A stretch of 64,000 bases of DNA from Morella rubra. Its lineage: Eukaryota; Streptophyta; Magnoliopsida; Fagales; Myricaceae. The translations under genes and the position numbers were made by a program. The DNA lies in assembly GCA_003952965.2 (NCBI GenBank), contig CM025851.1:8411647-8475646 (forward strand), written 5' to 3'. The notes under the pieces were generated by a model that worked only from the letters and a program-made list of their open reading frames with translations, was not told the origin of the DNA and made no database searches. Positions 1 to 12,400 of the stretch are shown here, in pieces. Every line of letters begins with the position of its first letter. The first letter of the stretch is position 1.

Positions 1-789
1 GTCTTTAAAGGGTAATTTATTTTTAGCTTGATAAGGGTTATTTTTTTAAACCACTTATTTATTTTCCTTTGACTTTTTTTTTAGCCCCTACCAAACACAT
101 ATTTTTGAAAATATATTCAGTTGAAACAAACGCAGCCTAATTATCATAGACATCCACATCCTCAGGTAAGGTGGCCCAGACAACACCCTACTGTCTTCCA
201 TCCATAATCGAATCCTCATATTTCCCACCTAATTTTATGGTTTCGAGCCGAACCTACCCAAAAAATAATAATTGAAAAGAGGGTAGATAGTATTAATTTC
301 GCACAAACTCGAGGTATTAAAAATGCAACTTATGAAGCTTATATTCAATGGACAGCGGCCCCAAGGCCCAAGGTGGCTGCTGAATATTCGCTTAATCATT
401 AATGGGGGTTCTATTGTGCTTCTATGGTTGAAGTCGATGGATGCGCATTCGATTCGCCATGGTTTTGAGAGAAAAAGCAGGCAGCTAATTAATATTTGTA
501 GCTTTCAAGCCCCCACGCTCAAGCGGCAGGCCAGTCGCTTTAACCATAAGAAACCATGGGCATTGGGCTCCCTTTGAGAAATTATGGACAAGATGAACAA
601 TTGCCTGCCACGGCCACTGCCCCTGCCACCTCTAAGGAAAATGCCAAAGCATTGGCACGAAGAACGTGCACTGGCCGATTAGGCCACTGGTTTTCTTGCT
701 TTTGCTTTTCCTTCAACTTTCCAAACAACCTATGTAAAATACGCTTAAGAAACCCACCAAATGAAACCCAGTCAATTGAAACTCTGGGA
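1..789. other. Intergenic DNA, no gene seen
   Basis: AT-rich leader of the window. Short open frames between positions 323 and 825 show no recognisable domain, no plausible splice pattern and no family resemblance, so I call no gene. I see no clear repeat structure before the MITE that starts near 790. Confidence 0.6.
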
Positions 790-963
790 GTGTTTGTTTG
801 CCAAAATTTTGGAGAATATTTTTGAAATTTTAGGAATTTTTACTTTATTGACATTTATTGGGGTTTGTGAAAGGTGAAGTTTGTATATGTAAAAGTTAAA
901 AATTTTAGAGTGTGTTTGTTTTGCTGGAAATTTTCATGCCCCAAAATATTAGGGAAACAAACG
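790..963 (+). mobile_element. Short MITE-like element (copy 1)
   Basis: An AT-rich element of about 175 bp that begins with GTGTTTGTTTGCC and ends with GGAAACAAACGG, so its ends are imperfect inverted repeats. A second copy lies in the opposite orientation at about 58,354-58,530 and shares the whole body, including a GAAAGGTGAAG core. Two copies in one window with defined ends support a non-autonomous DNA transposon. I could not find a clean target-site duplication, so the superfamily is open (hAT is a guess). Confidence 0.6.
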
Positions 964-2151
964 GTACCTTTGTCTTTTCTCCAATTTAGGGCATGTTCCT
1001 TTGGTTAAAAAGCTTAAAATTTGAATCAAACTCTCTAAATTTACAATCCTAACATTACTCCTACACGCATATCAACACAACTCAATATTACTTCTTTTAC
1101 GAACAACAATACAACTCAATAACTTTTATCAATAAAGCTCAAATATCATCTAAAGATTCACACTTTTCTCAAAATCTCTCAAAATCCTTAAAATTTTCTC
1201 AAAACGAATTAGTCTCAAAACCATCATGCACTGCTTGTCCAAATCATCTTTATTAACTTCGGCACGTAATTGTTTTCAGGGATAAGCGAATTGCAATTCG
1301 GCACATTTTATCACGTGTGAGGTTCTTTGCCTGCAAGTGGACTTCCATCATTGTGCAGTAGTGGTCGAGTCACAATCTTTCTCCACTCGAGTTAATTTGC
1401 CAATAATTCTAGCTTAGTCAATAGCTATCACCATGCCTACAGGGAAAAAACGAAAGAAACAAAACAATTCCAATTGGAAAACCGCTTTTGATGGACTCGT
1501 CAATTTTGATCCCCTTGTAGGTCCAGCTAAAATTATAATCACAACTTGACTGAGAAAAACAGGAGGGGGAGAAAAATAAATATGAAAAAAAAAAAATCCC
1601 AAGTGCATGACACTTGAAAGGCAAGTGTAGCGCCACGGTGGAAGGGATTCATGAGTTGTGGACCTAAATTAAGTTGTGCGTTTTTTTACGCATAAGTTGT
1701 CCTTTGGAGTTTGGAGCCTGGAGGCACCACTTTTGGGTACGTTCCAACCAAAGACTAGCTAGCTTTTTAGTTTTTATTTTTTTCTAAGTAGACTAGCTAG
1801 CTTGAGAGGGACTGCAATTAAAAGAGAAATAAATGGGCTGGACCAACCAATTTATTGTGCCGAAATAAATTGTAAAAAAATGTTTAAAATTACTTTTTAT
1901 GTCTCCATCTTCGTTCCTATGAAATTATGTGGATCGGTTCTCGTACCTTTCTCGTTTACATTTGAACGTCGACATGTCGGACACTTGAATGGTAGGTTAT
2001 GATGCTTCTCCATGGTCCACGTGCACCTTATGTATCCATCATAATGTGCTTAATTTAAAGATAAAAGGATAGTTCTACTTTTTACGGGCTCTTATATATA
2101 TCGCGCATTTGCGGGCATGTATTCGATATCTTACTTGTCCCGATTTTATTT
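964..2151. other. Intergenic DNA, no gene seen
   Basis: No coding region recognised. The stretch from about 994 to 1,210 is AT-rich and resembles the body of the small AT-rich MITEs seen elsewhere in the window, but I could not define its ends. Confidence 0.5.
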
Positions 2152-2160
2152 TAATTATTA

Positions 2161-2637
2161 GAGATAATTTCATAATTTGTCACTTAATTATGAACAAAAA
2201 TTAATATCGTCTCCTAATTATCAAAACAGATTTTTAGGTTTCTAAGTTTTCAAAATCATTAATATTACACCCTCATCCAAATCAGATGAAAAAACATAAA
2301 AAAATGACTGAAATGTCTTCAAAGACAAAATTTTAAAAAATAATTAAAAATTCAGAATAAATTAAAAATAAATAGATTATTGAAATAAACTTTCAATATA
2401 TTTATTTAAAAAATATTTATTTTTATGTTTTAATAAAGTTTTAAATATTTTTTGTAATTTTTGTCTTTGAGGGCATTTCGATTATTTTTTACATTTTTTT
2501 TTTCTCTTGACTGATTTGGACAGATGACATATATTAATAATTTTGAAAATTTAGAGGAAGTAAAAATCCTTTTTGATAGTTAGGGGGACGATTTTAATTT
2601 TTACTCATAGTTAAGAGGTAAACTATGAAATTATTTC
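2161..2637. mobile_element. Mutator-type foldback MITE with 9-bp TSD
   Basis: A 477-bp non-autonomous element with long imperfect terminal inverted repeats of about 190 bp. The left end starts GAGATAATTTCATAATTTG and the right end is CAAACTATGAAATTATTTC (written outside to inside on the other strand it starts GAAATAATTTCATAG). It is flanked by a perfect 9-bp direct repeat, TAATTATTA, at 2152-2160 and 2638-2646. A 9-bp target duplication and long inverted ends are hallmarks of the Mutator superfamily. There is no coding capacity. The repeat is AT-rich, so chance adds a little doubt, but the two arms match over nearly their full length. Confidence 0.85.
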
Positions 2638-2646
2638 TAATTATTA

Positions 2647-5529
2647 ATAGCTGAAAGAATTATAATTTTTTTTAGGTAACGAGAAAAATCTAGACATCCA
2701 TTCACGTGCGCCTAGACGGACTTGACTCAATATACAAGACTTAGATTTATCTCTCATATATTTACAACATATTTTATTGCATTTTAAATTATACTCTCTC
2801 TCTCTCGATTTTATCTAAACTTTCTGTCATCTTAAACTCAACTTTCAATAATTGAAAGTTGTTGGGACATGGAGTTATACTCAATAAACATATATAAAAA
2901 TTTCTTATAGTTACGGACAATTTATTAAAATCGGTAAGGAAGACGTAATTAATTGTTTCTTTATGCAGTCCTATGTAGGTGGCTTCGTCCTGAATTAGGT
3001 GGTGAATTTCCACCCCCAAAATTTTTATCATTATAAAATAATCTTTATTTTTTTATTATTTTATTTTTTATTATAATATTTATATAAAAAAAATTCTCTC
3101 TTCATTTTTTCATAAAAATCCTATAAAATATCTTTACTGTTTTTACAAACTCCAAAACTCCCTAAATTTCTAACTTTCAAAATTTTTACTCCTGAACTCC
3201 CATTAATAGACAGGTTCAGCTTTACAGTAGTTTTGGGAAAGTGCTCTAATTTTCTCATGGTATATACAATATTACATTACCACTTTTTTTGGAAACTACT
3301 GACAATTTATTTTTTATATTTTTATTCACTGCTGACTGGACATTTGTACGAAGAATTTGACCATTGGACTTGGAAATTATTTCAAACTTTTTAAGTATCC
3401 AATGGTTTTTTTTCATGTCTTGTAATTAGTTGCTGTTTATTTGGTGTCCTTTTTGTTAAAGATAAGAGTGCCTACGAGGCTACGACTTACACATATCAAA
3501 CTGATATTTGGCATATGAAATCTCTGCTGCGTTTGTTTTGTTGTAATATCATTTATAAAAAATATTTTTTTTACTTTAAATGTTTAAAGTCTTTCAATCG
3601 AATTGAGATGGGGTCAACAATAAAATACAAGCTATTTTTTCATAAAGCACTCCTACTTAAATATCTCATCTTTGGAACTTAACTTTTTTCTCTTCCTTAA
3701 AAGCTTCTCTCTCTGTTTTTTTTTAATCAAAAAATCCTTAAAAGCTTCTCTCACTCAATTGAAAACTTTTTTCTTTTAAAAAATTAATCCAAAAAACATA
3801 CAATTTTATGTACCTTATTTGTTAAAATATTTATTTCCTGCAAAATAATTTAACTTTAAGAAAATATTTTATTATTATTTTAAGACAAATATATTATTTG
3901 GTTGTTATATATGTGTGTGTGTGTTATTTTTAACTTATCTCGAATTGGTATTAAAAATTAAATTTATTAATCATATAAGATTAAGAATAGTGTATCAAAT
4001 ATTGAAAAATGTTTTTCAAAAAATATATTTTAAGATAGCAACCAAACATGCATTGAAAACAAAATTACTTTACTGAAACAAAATTCACTGAAAACTACTT
4101 TGCCTCATGATTACCTTTACGTGAAAAAACAAAGGAAGTACGAACCTTAACGAGTTTTTGGTTACCTAAATTGAAAAAGAATACTGAACGCGGCGTGAGA
4201 AAGAAATTATGATCCGCATACAGGGGAAAGATTTTGGATGATGGGTTAATTTTTCTTGTTGCATGGATCTTTTCAGGCATGCATATTCTAAGATTGAGAT
4301 ATTAATTTTCTAAATAATCAAGAAGATTAACATGATAATTGCCAATACATGGGATTAATTAAATTAAATTTGTCTTTCAAACTCTTTTGGTAACGTGCAT
4401 GTTTAAATGTTCTTGATTTATGGTTAGTGGAATCCAGGTGGAGTACATGACCAACTTGTCACGCTTAGATATTAATTAATGAACAATTTCTTAGTCTGTT
4501 ATTGCTCAGAAAACTGAGTACTCTTCCCGCTGCCTTCTTTTTTTATAACATTTTTGTAATTTTTTTTTTCCAAAACATGCACGATCTATCCATGTGGTAA
4601 TTAACTAGAATATGATCATAATTTGCTACTATATGAGAAAATGGCTACTGGCTAGCCACTTATTTGTTGTCAAACATATGTAATTATTTATGATTCACGG
4701 TTAAGGATCCACTTACGCATGAACGTGAATACCACTATATTGAATAGTTGGCGTTCTTGTTATTTTTTAAGAGAATTCTATACTTTCACGGCCTTCCTTT
4801 TCTATTAGTGCAAGATTACTCTATTATGACCCAAATACACAAGCCATGTAGCGAAAATGAAAGAAATTTGAGGAAAGAAAAGATATACACATCTTAGAGG
4901 ACTAAAGAAAGAAAGTACCACATTTGTTTTTTTGTTCTTGAAAGAAAGTACCATAAATTACTTTGCTGTTCTTTGTGCTCCAGTTTGGAGGGTAAAGAGT
5001 TGCCGAAGTATCTATGAGTGATTGGTTCTTAGTATAACTTTCCGTGAGGTTTCATGAAATATTACTGTCTATTAGACACACAAGCAAATTGGGAAAAAAG
5101 AGACAAAAAAAAAAAAATGGGAAAAAATAAGAAAGAAAAAGAAATGCTGCACAAAATCTTCCACTGACTACATATAAAAACGTTAAACTAGAATTATGCC
5201 TATTTTGTTCTTCAAAAGTGTAATTGCTGGTGAAAGTGAAATTAATAATCAGTTCACTAACCATTGAAAGTGAAGCAAACCTAATCACAATTGGGCTTGA
5301 CTATTGCAATTTATTTATCTTCTCGATCCACTGTTTAATGTTTGTCTCTCTCTCTCTCTCTCTCTTTTCTTTATATATAGTTATAATTGAACCTGTTCTT
5401 TTTTCTTTTTTGGTAATTGTGTATAAGGAAGCATGCAACTCTTTAATTTGGAAAAAAATTGGAATAACAGAAATAGTGAATTTTGGTGTTACTCGTCTAA
5501 CAGGAAGAATTATGTTTTACTTGGTATGT
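2647..5529. other. Intergenic DNA, no gene seen
   Basis: About 2.9 kb of AT-rich sequence with poly-A/T runs, a (GT)n patch near 3,912 and a (CT)n tract at about 5,345-5,365. Open frames here are low-complexity and lack recognisable domains. Confidence 0.55.
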
Positions 5530-5726
5530 GTTTGGATTGCAATGTTTTTTTTTTGTTAGAGACAATGTAGATTATATTGTAATAAGTGAAAAAGTGGTTT
5601 AAAAAGAAAGGAGTGAAAAAGTGATTAGAGTTTGAAAAAAGTTGTTGAAATTAATAAAAAAAAGTAAGAGGGTATGTAAAATGGGGCTAGTTAAAAAAAA
5701 TAAAAAGAATTTATGTGCATCCAAAC
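5530..5726. mobile_element. Putative hAT-like MITE
   Basis: A roughly 197-bp AT-rich block that starts GTTTGGATTGCA and ends TGTGCATCCAAAC, giving a short imperfect terminal inverted repeat. The body has no coding capacity. I found no clear 8-bp target duplication, so hAT is only the likeliest class from the terminal motif. Confidence 0.45.
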
Positions 5727-6444
5727 ATTTTCTGACTAGAAAGAGTTATACAACTATTTGAATCTTTTGAATTTTAGGGGAGAATTTCTGATCTTGATGT
5801 CAGAAAGAGTGACAGATCATGCACTGTTCACATAGAAATTAGGACTCAATAATGGAGTTCCCAAAGAGATTCTCTATGGCCTTCTGTGGCCTCTCCGCCC
5901 AATTAACAGACCATGATTGTAGGCTTACAAAAAAAAAAAACAGTCCGTGATCGTCTATCTCCTTAGTGGTGGGAAGATCCGAGACCCCAAACGGTCACAT
6001 CATCTATTGCCACGTGTCTGGAATTTAGCGGTCACCCTCTCAACCCCTTCAATCTCCGTGGGTCTCCTTTTTTTTTTTTTGATCCTTCATGGGTCTCTCC
6101 TGCTACTATAATACGACACCTCACATGTATCAGAGAGAGAGTGAGAGTGAGTGAGGGAGAGAGGGCAATCGAGCTTATTAGCAAGAAGGAGAGGCCAGGA
6201 TTGCTCACGAATCCATAAAGAGGTTGAAACTTCAAAAACCCTTATCCTATCTTCTTCAAGACCTTTCTCAAGATTTTCCTTCAACTCCCTCGACTCTCAC
6301 TCTTTTAAACTCTCCCTCCCCCCCCCCCATTGGTTATGAATACTGTCAATGATTTCTGAAACGAGTTTCTGAAGTTCTGTCAAAATATCTCTCTCTGTTT
6401 TCTTTTTCTTTTTTTGGTTTTAAGTTGAAAAGAGATCCAAGGGA
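5727..6444 (+). promoter_or_regulatory. Upstream region and 5' leader of the REC gene
   Basis: About 720 bp upstream of the REC/CLU start codon. It carries GA/CT-rich tracts (6,131-6,165 and 6,360-6,420) and a run of C near 6,320, as is common in plant 5' leaders. I see no convincing TATA box. The transcription start and any leader intron cannot be set from sequence alone. Confidence 0.4.
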
Positions 6445-9400
6445 ATGGCCCCAAGGTCAGGCAGAGGCAAGGCAAGCAAAGCAAAGTCGGAAAAGAAGAA
6501 GAAAGAAGAAAAAGGTCAGATCGATTCCCTCGAACTCATGAATCAATCTCTATATATTTCCTTCACTATTTGTTCTCCGGAATGACATTTGATTACGAAC
6601 TCTGTTCTTTTCTCGATGTTCTGCAGTTGTTCCTAGTGTCCTTGACATTACCATCATCACTCCTTATGATACCCAAGTTATTCTCAAGGTACCTGGGGTT
6701 TGCTTTCTCCGAAATTGTATTAAACGTCTTCTCTAAATTTCTCATCAACAGTTAAGAGTAGTTGGCTGACCAATGAATGTACTCTGAAGGGTATCTCCAC
6801 TGACAAGATACTCGATGTACGGAGGCTATTGGCTGTGAACGTAGAGACATGTTACCTTACAAACTATTCTTTATCTCATGAGGTGAGATTCTTTTTTTCT
6901 TGTTTCTCATGTTATCTTTGTGAATTTCTTGTTTAAAATTTGACGAATTTATTTTGAGCGTAGATACTTTGTTTGTCTGGGAGTGATATTGCAAGTAAAG
7001 TTGGATTCTAATCTAAATATTCATTTCCAGGTCAAAGGCCACAGATTGAACGACAAGGTAGAGGTGGTTGTTCTGAAACCATGTTGTCTGAGAATGGTTG
7101 AAGGTAGGTGAAGCTCCCACGTTAGTAATTCAGCATCAACCATTGTGTCGGACCGTCGGTCACTTTTTATTGCTCATTTATTAAAATGTGAGGTGCTTAA
7201 TTAGGTATGCTCAGCTTCCTACCGCAGTACTTCACTTTCTTTTCAACCAAACAGTGCCAATATGATGTCTCGAAGATTAGCACATAACCCGTTTGAATGT
7301 TTGATATGTAAAACAGACACTTTATTCACCGAAACCTATAGCTAACTTGAGGGCAAGTCACTAGCAAATTTGAGGGCTGAATACCCATTAGTCAGAGCAC
7401 CCTGTTGTTATATTATATATATGCTATGACGCGGGACAGTGTCTTTTGCATAGTCGAATCTGTGACTTTCATCTGAATTAAGTAAAGGGTTACTGTTACC
7501 TGCGAAGGCGTAGAAGCAAGTAGCAAAACAGGACTAGGAGTTATTATATCTTCTGCTTTCAGGCCGAGCAAAAGTACATGTTTTGACAGATATGCGAGTC
7601 GTTATGCAGAGGATCACAACTACCATTCATATTCATAAAAATAAGGTTGAAATTTCCATGACAGTCGGGAAGAACATGTCTTCTTTGTTTCATGTGCACG
7701 CGTGCACAAATTTTAAAGTTTTTTTTTTTTTTTTTTTTTAATTTAGTAAAACTCTGCTTGCAAAGACTTCTTGAACGGTCAAGAGGTAACTTCCAGTAGT
7801 ATACCGGAAGGCAGCTCCCGTTAGTATGTGACCAATGAATGTACTCTGAAGGGTATCTCCACTGACAGATACTCGATGTACGGAGGCTATTGGCTGTGAA
7901 CGTAGAGACATGTTACCTTACAAACTATTCTTTATCTCATGAGGTGAGATTCTTTTTTTCTTGTTTCTCATGTTATCTTTGTGAATTTCTTGTTTAAAAT
8001 TTGACGAATTTATTTTGAGCGTAGATACTTTGTTTGTCTGGGAGTGATATTGCAAGTAAAGTTGGATTCTAATCTAAATATTCATTTCCAGGTCAAAGGC
8101 CACAGATTGAACGACAAGGTAGAGGTGGTTGTTCTGAAACCATGTTGTCTGAGAATGGTTGAAGGTAGGTGAAGCTCCCACGTTAGTAATTCAGCATCAA
8201 CCATTGTGTCGGACCGTCGGTCACTTTTTATTGCTCATTTATTAAAATGTGAGGTGCTTAATTAGGTATGCTCAGCTTCCTACCGCAGTACTTCACTTTC
8301 TTTTCAACCAAACAGTGCCAATATGATGTCTCGAAGATTAGCACATAACCCGTTTGAATGTTTGATATGTAAAACAGACACTTTATTCACCGAAACCTAT
8401 AGCTAACTTGAGGGCAAGTCACTAGCAAATTTGAGGGCTGAATACCCATTAGTCAGAGCACCCTGTTGTTATATTATATATATGCTATGACGCGGGACAG
8501 TGTCTTTTGCATAGTCGAATCTGTGACTTTCATCTGAATTAAGTAAAGGGTTACTGTTACCTGCGAAGGCGTAGAAGCAAGTAGCAAAACAGGACTAGGA
8601 GTTATTATATCTTCTGCTTTCAGGCCGAGCAAAAGTACATGTTTTGACAGATATGCGAGTCGTTATGCAGAGGATCACAACTACCATTCATATTCATAAA
8701 AATAAGGTTGAAATTTCCATGACAGTCGGGAAGAACATGTCTTCTTTGTTTCATGTGCAACAAATTTAAAGTTTTTTTTTTTTTTTTTTTAATTTAGTAA
8801 AACTCTGCTGAATGCAAAGACTTCTTGAACGGTCAAGAGGTAACTTCCAGTAGTATACCGGAAGGCAGCTCCCGTTAGTATGTAGCATATGCAGGCCCTT
8901 AGTTTAACATTTCCTGTGTCGATTCTCTCGAAGTTAGAGCTTGTTTCATGCACAACAACCTTGATTTGGTGTTAATTCATAATTCTCCCCTTCAAAGCTC
9001 CTCAGTTGCCTTTTCAGAGCAAAAGTCTAGGTGAACGGCGAACCCTAGCTTGGAGAGTTTAAAGTTTTGTACCTTTGGTGGCTATTAAAAAACGCTGAGA
9101 ATAAATGAAACATACATCGGTTTTACCGTCGGGCACGCCGTTCCTTCACAAAGTGCGAATCATATTTGGAGGCAACTGTCTTTCCACGTTTGCCGCTCGA
9201 AATCACAGATTTCTTCCTATTGTTGTTGGGATGCGGGCCACGTCTATAAAAAATTATAAGGACACGTGACCATAAAAAATCTAACGGTGGATTTAATATC
9301 GTTACGTTGGGATACAGATTTTTTTTTGAAAATTTTTGGCTGGAAAAAGTTGAGATCCTTTTTCTGTCTTTCTACAATGTTTTCAATACTTTTCGTGTTT

Positions 9401-12400
9401 ATTATTATTCTCTTCGAATCATTCCCCTGAACTTCTCACAATTACATCCGTGCCACACTATTCAGAGGACTACACCAATGAAGCCCATGCTGTTGCGCAC
9501 GTGCGGAGGTTGCTGGACATCGTGGCCTGCACTACCAGGTTTGCCAAGCCCAGACGAAGCCCATCAACACCAGATTCCAGGTCCAAGAAAAGTAGAGTCC
9601 AGCAGGCCAAGAGTACCTCCGGCCCACCTGCACCGCCCGATGGAGGAGCCCCGTTGTCGTCACCAGATGCGTCCGTTTCTGCGGCGATCGCGGACAACCT
9701 CGGGATGGCCGCCGTCCACCCCGCGCCGAAGCTCTCCGACTTCTATGAGTTCTTCTCGTTCTCTCACCTCTCTCCTCCGATTCTACGTGAGTATCCTTCG
9801 TTTTGGTATTTTTCGGGGTTTCGGATTTCTTGGTGGTCTGTTTGTTTGGAATGTCATCTCTTCTGCCTCCTTTTTTCGTTTTTCAAAAGTTGTTCTTAAT
9901 GTTCTAAGTAACTTCAATGTATCACTGTTCCGTCTGTTTTTGTTTTGTCGTTGCTGTCTAATGTAGAGGGTCACATCTTATATGCAGAGTATATAACCAA
10001 TGTGATCAATTGTTTAGTGAATAATGATCTTATTAATTTGGGAATTTTATGGATTTTTTTTTTTTGGCAGATCTGAAGAGATGCGACCAAAAGGATGTAG
10101 AAGAAAGGCGTGATGGGGATTATTTTGCAATTGAGGTGCTATTTTGCTTTTCTCCCTTTTGTTATTTCATTTTTTTTATGGCACACATTTTGTATCCGAA
10201 CCCTCGACATTTTGAGCCCGAGAGAAGGTGAGGTTTGATCAGAATGTCCTTTAACAAATCATAGATGAGTCAAGTCAAGCTGAGTATTAGGTAATTCAAG
10301 GTCGGTTAATTTATTCTTTTCACGATATTGGACGGGCATTTTCTCAAGATGATCAGCTTGAGCTGAATGACATGATTTTCTGCTAAAGAGCCAATTAAAA
10401 GTCCGTTTGCCACTGAAGTAGCCGCCAATCAACTTGATCTTGGGTTTAACATAGGCAGTTGGGGGTCCATTTTACAGTCATAAAACTGACGATGGCTTTT
10501 CCATATAGGGCCTAATCCAGAGCTTTTTTTTTGTTTTGTTTAATTATTATATGAAAATTAGTAACCTACGTGTATTCTGATATGTAAACCATGTTTTGTT
10601 TGAGCACTAAATATTCCATTGTTTAGGGAAAAGAAGGTAAGTGTCTTTTTCTTTTTTTCCCTGTACACATGATTATTTGCTATAATCGACTTCTCCCTCC
10701 TAGAATGCAAGTTGATTGTCTAAAAAGAAAACTTTTTTCTCCCTTTGAAAAAGAAACTTGAAATGCATTCAATGGACGCAGATTAAGATCTGCAATGGGA
10801 AGGTAATACAAGTGGTTGCATCAGTGAACGGGTTCTATACGGTGGGAAAGCAATTTCTACGGAGCCACTCACTGGTGGATCTTCTGCAACAGCTTAGCCG
10901 AGCTTTTGCAAATGTGGGTACTTTGCACGTTACTTCTTGTTAATTAGTTCTCTTGCTTTAATTCCATATGCTTGTCTAACTACATTGCACATGAACCACA
11001 CCGTAGATTTCTGAGGTGAGAATTTTTTTCCTTGGAATCAATTTGCCGTGTGCAAATTGCAAGTTCAGGCAATTTGGGAAATTATTCAGAATTTAATCTA
11101 CAATAAAGGACAAGGAAGCTTTAAGCCTCTAGCGAAAGGTCAAAAAGTAATAATTTATTCTTTTTCTTTGTTCATATCTGCTAGATTCATCAATCTACTG
11201 CCAAACTGAATCACCAGATGGTGAGTTAACTCATTGTTATGATTTGCTGAAATTTCAACAAAATCTTTAAAACTCTGCCCAGAAACATTTTTTATTTCAG
11301 ATAATTTTTCTAATGTAACTTCCTCTCTCAAAGAAATAATTAAATAGTCAAAGGAGTTGTAAAGTATTCCTCCATCGGCGTTTATATTGAAATTTGAATC
11401 TGGTGGCATAGAAACCGAATTTGTTGATTGTCACAGAATAAGCTCTGCCAGGTAAAGTAAACAATGTCTCTTTCTATCTCGATTAAGATGAAACCTTGGT
11501 TGAGAGTCAACTGAAGTGGCATGTTTTTCGTCTGCTATATTATCTTGCTGATCTGTTTTGAAATTAATTGCCTGGTTTGAAGCTAACAAATGTGTGGTAA
11601 TCGCAGGCATATGAATCTTTAGTGAAAGCCTTTGTAGAGCATAATAAGGTACATTTTCTACTGTACTTAAGAAAAAGTCCATTCCATACATAATTTTTTA
11701 TTTGTAAGCTTTTTAACAATTCATGTGCTATTTTTTCCCTCCCTTTTCAGTTTGGTAATCTTCCATATGGATTTCGAGCAAATACATGGCTTGTTCCTCC
11801 ATCTCTCGCTGATTCTCCATCAGACTTCCCAATCCCGCCAACAGAAGATGAAAATTGGGGTGGCAATGGTGGCGGACAAGGAAGAAATGGTGAATTTGAT
11901 CTTCGACCATGGGCAACAGATTTTGCAATTTTGGCTTGCTTACCTTGCAAAACTGAGGAGGAGAGGGTGGTCCGAGACCGGAAAGGTTTTTTGCTTCATA
12001 GTCAATTTGTTGATGTCTCTATCTTTCAAGCTGTCGCAGCAATACATCATCTTGTAAATTCTGATATGCAAGCAAAGAATAGAATAAGCCATCAGTCAGG
12101 CTCAGTCCTGCATGAAGAACGTAAAGGGGATTTGTTGATTATGGTGAAACGTGACACAACTGATGCAAGCTCAAAATCTGAAGTAAAGGCAAATAGCAAT
12201 CAGTTTTCCACTATGTCCGACACTGAAGTTGCTCAAAGGAATTTACTTAAGGGGTTAACCGCAGATGAGAGCGTGGTGGTTCATGTAAGTAGTTGTCTCC
12301 TATGTGCAAGTTAACGTGTGTGTTCTGCAACTATGAGGATTTTAAATCTCTTCAAGTCTTAAAAATATGAAGTTAAGGTAGCACTCTACGTCCTCGGATG

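Noticed and set aside
323-825. Open frames near the window start
   Set aside because: No domain, no splice support, and composition like the rest of the intergenic DNA.
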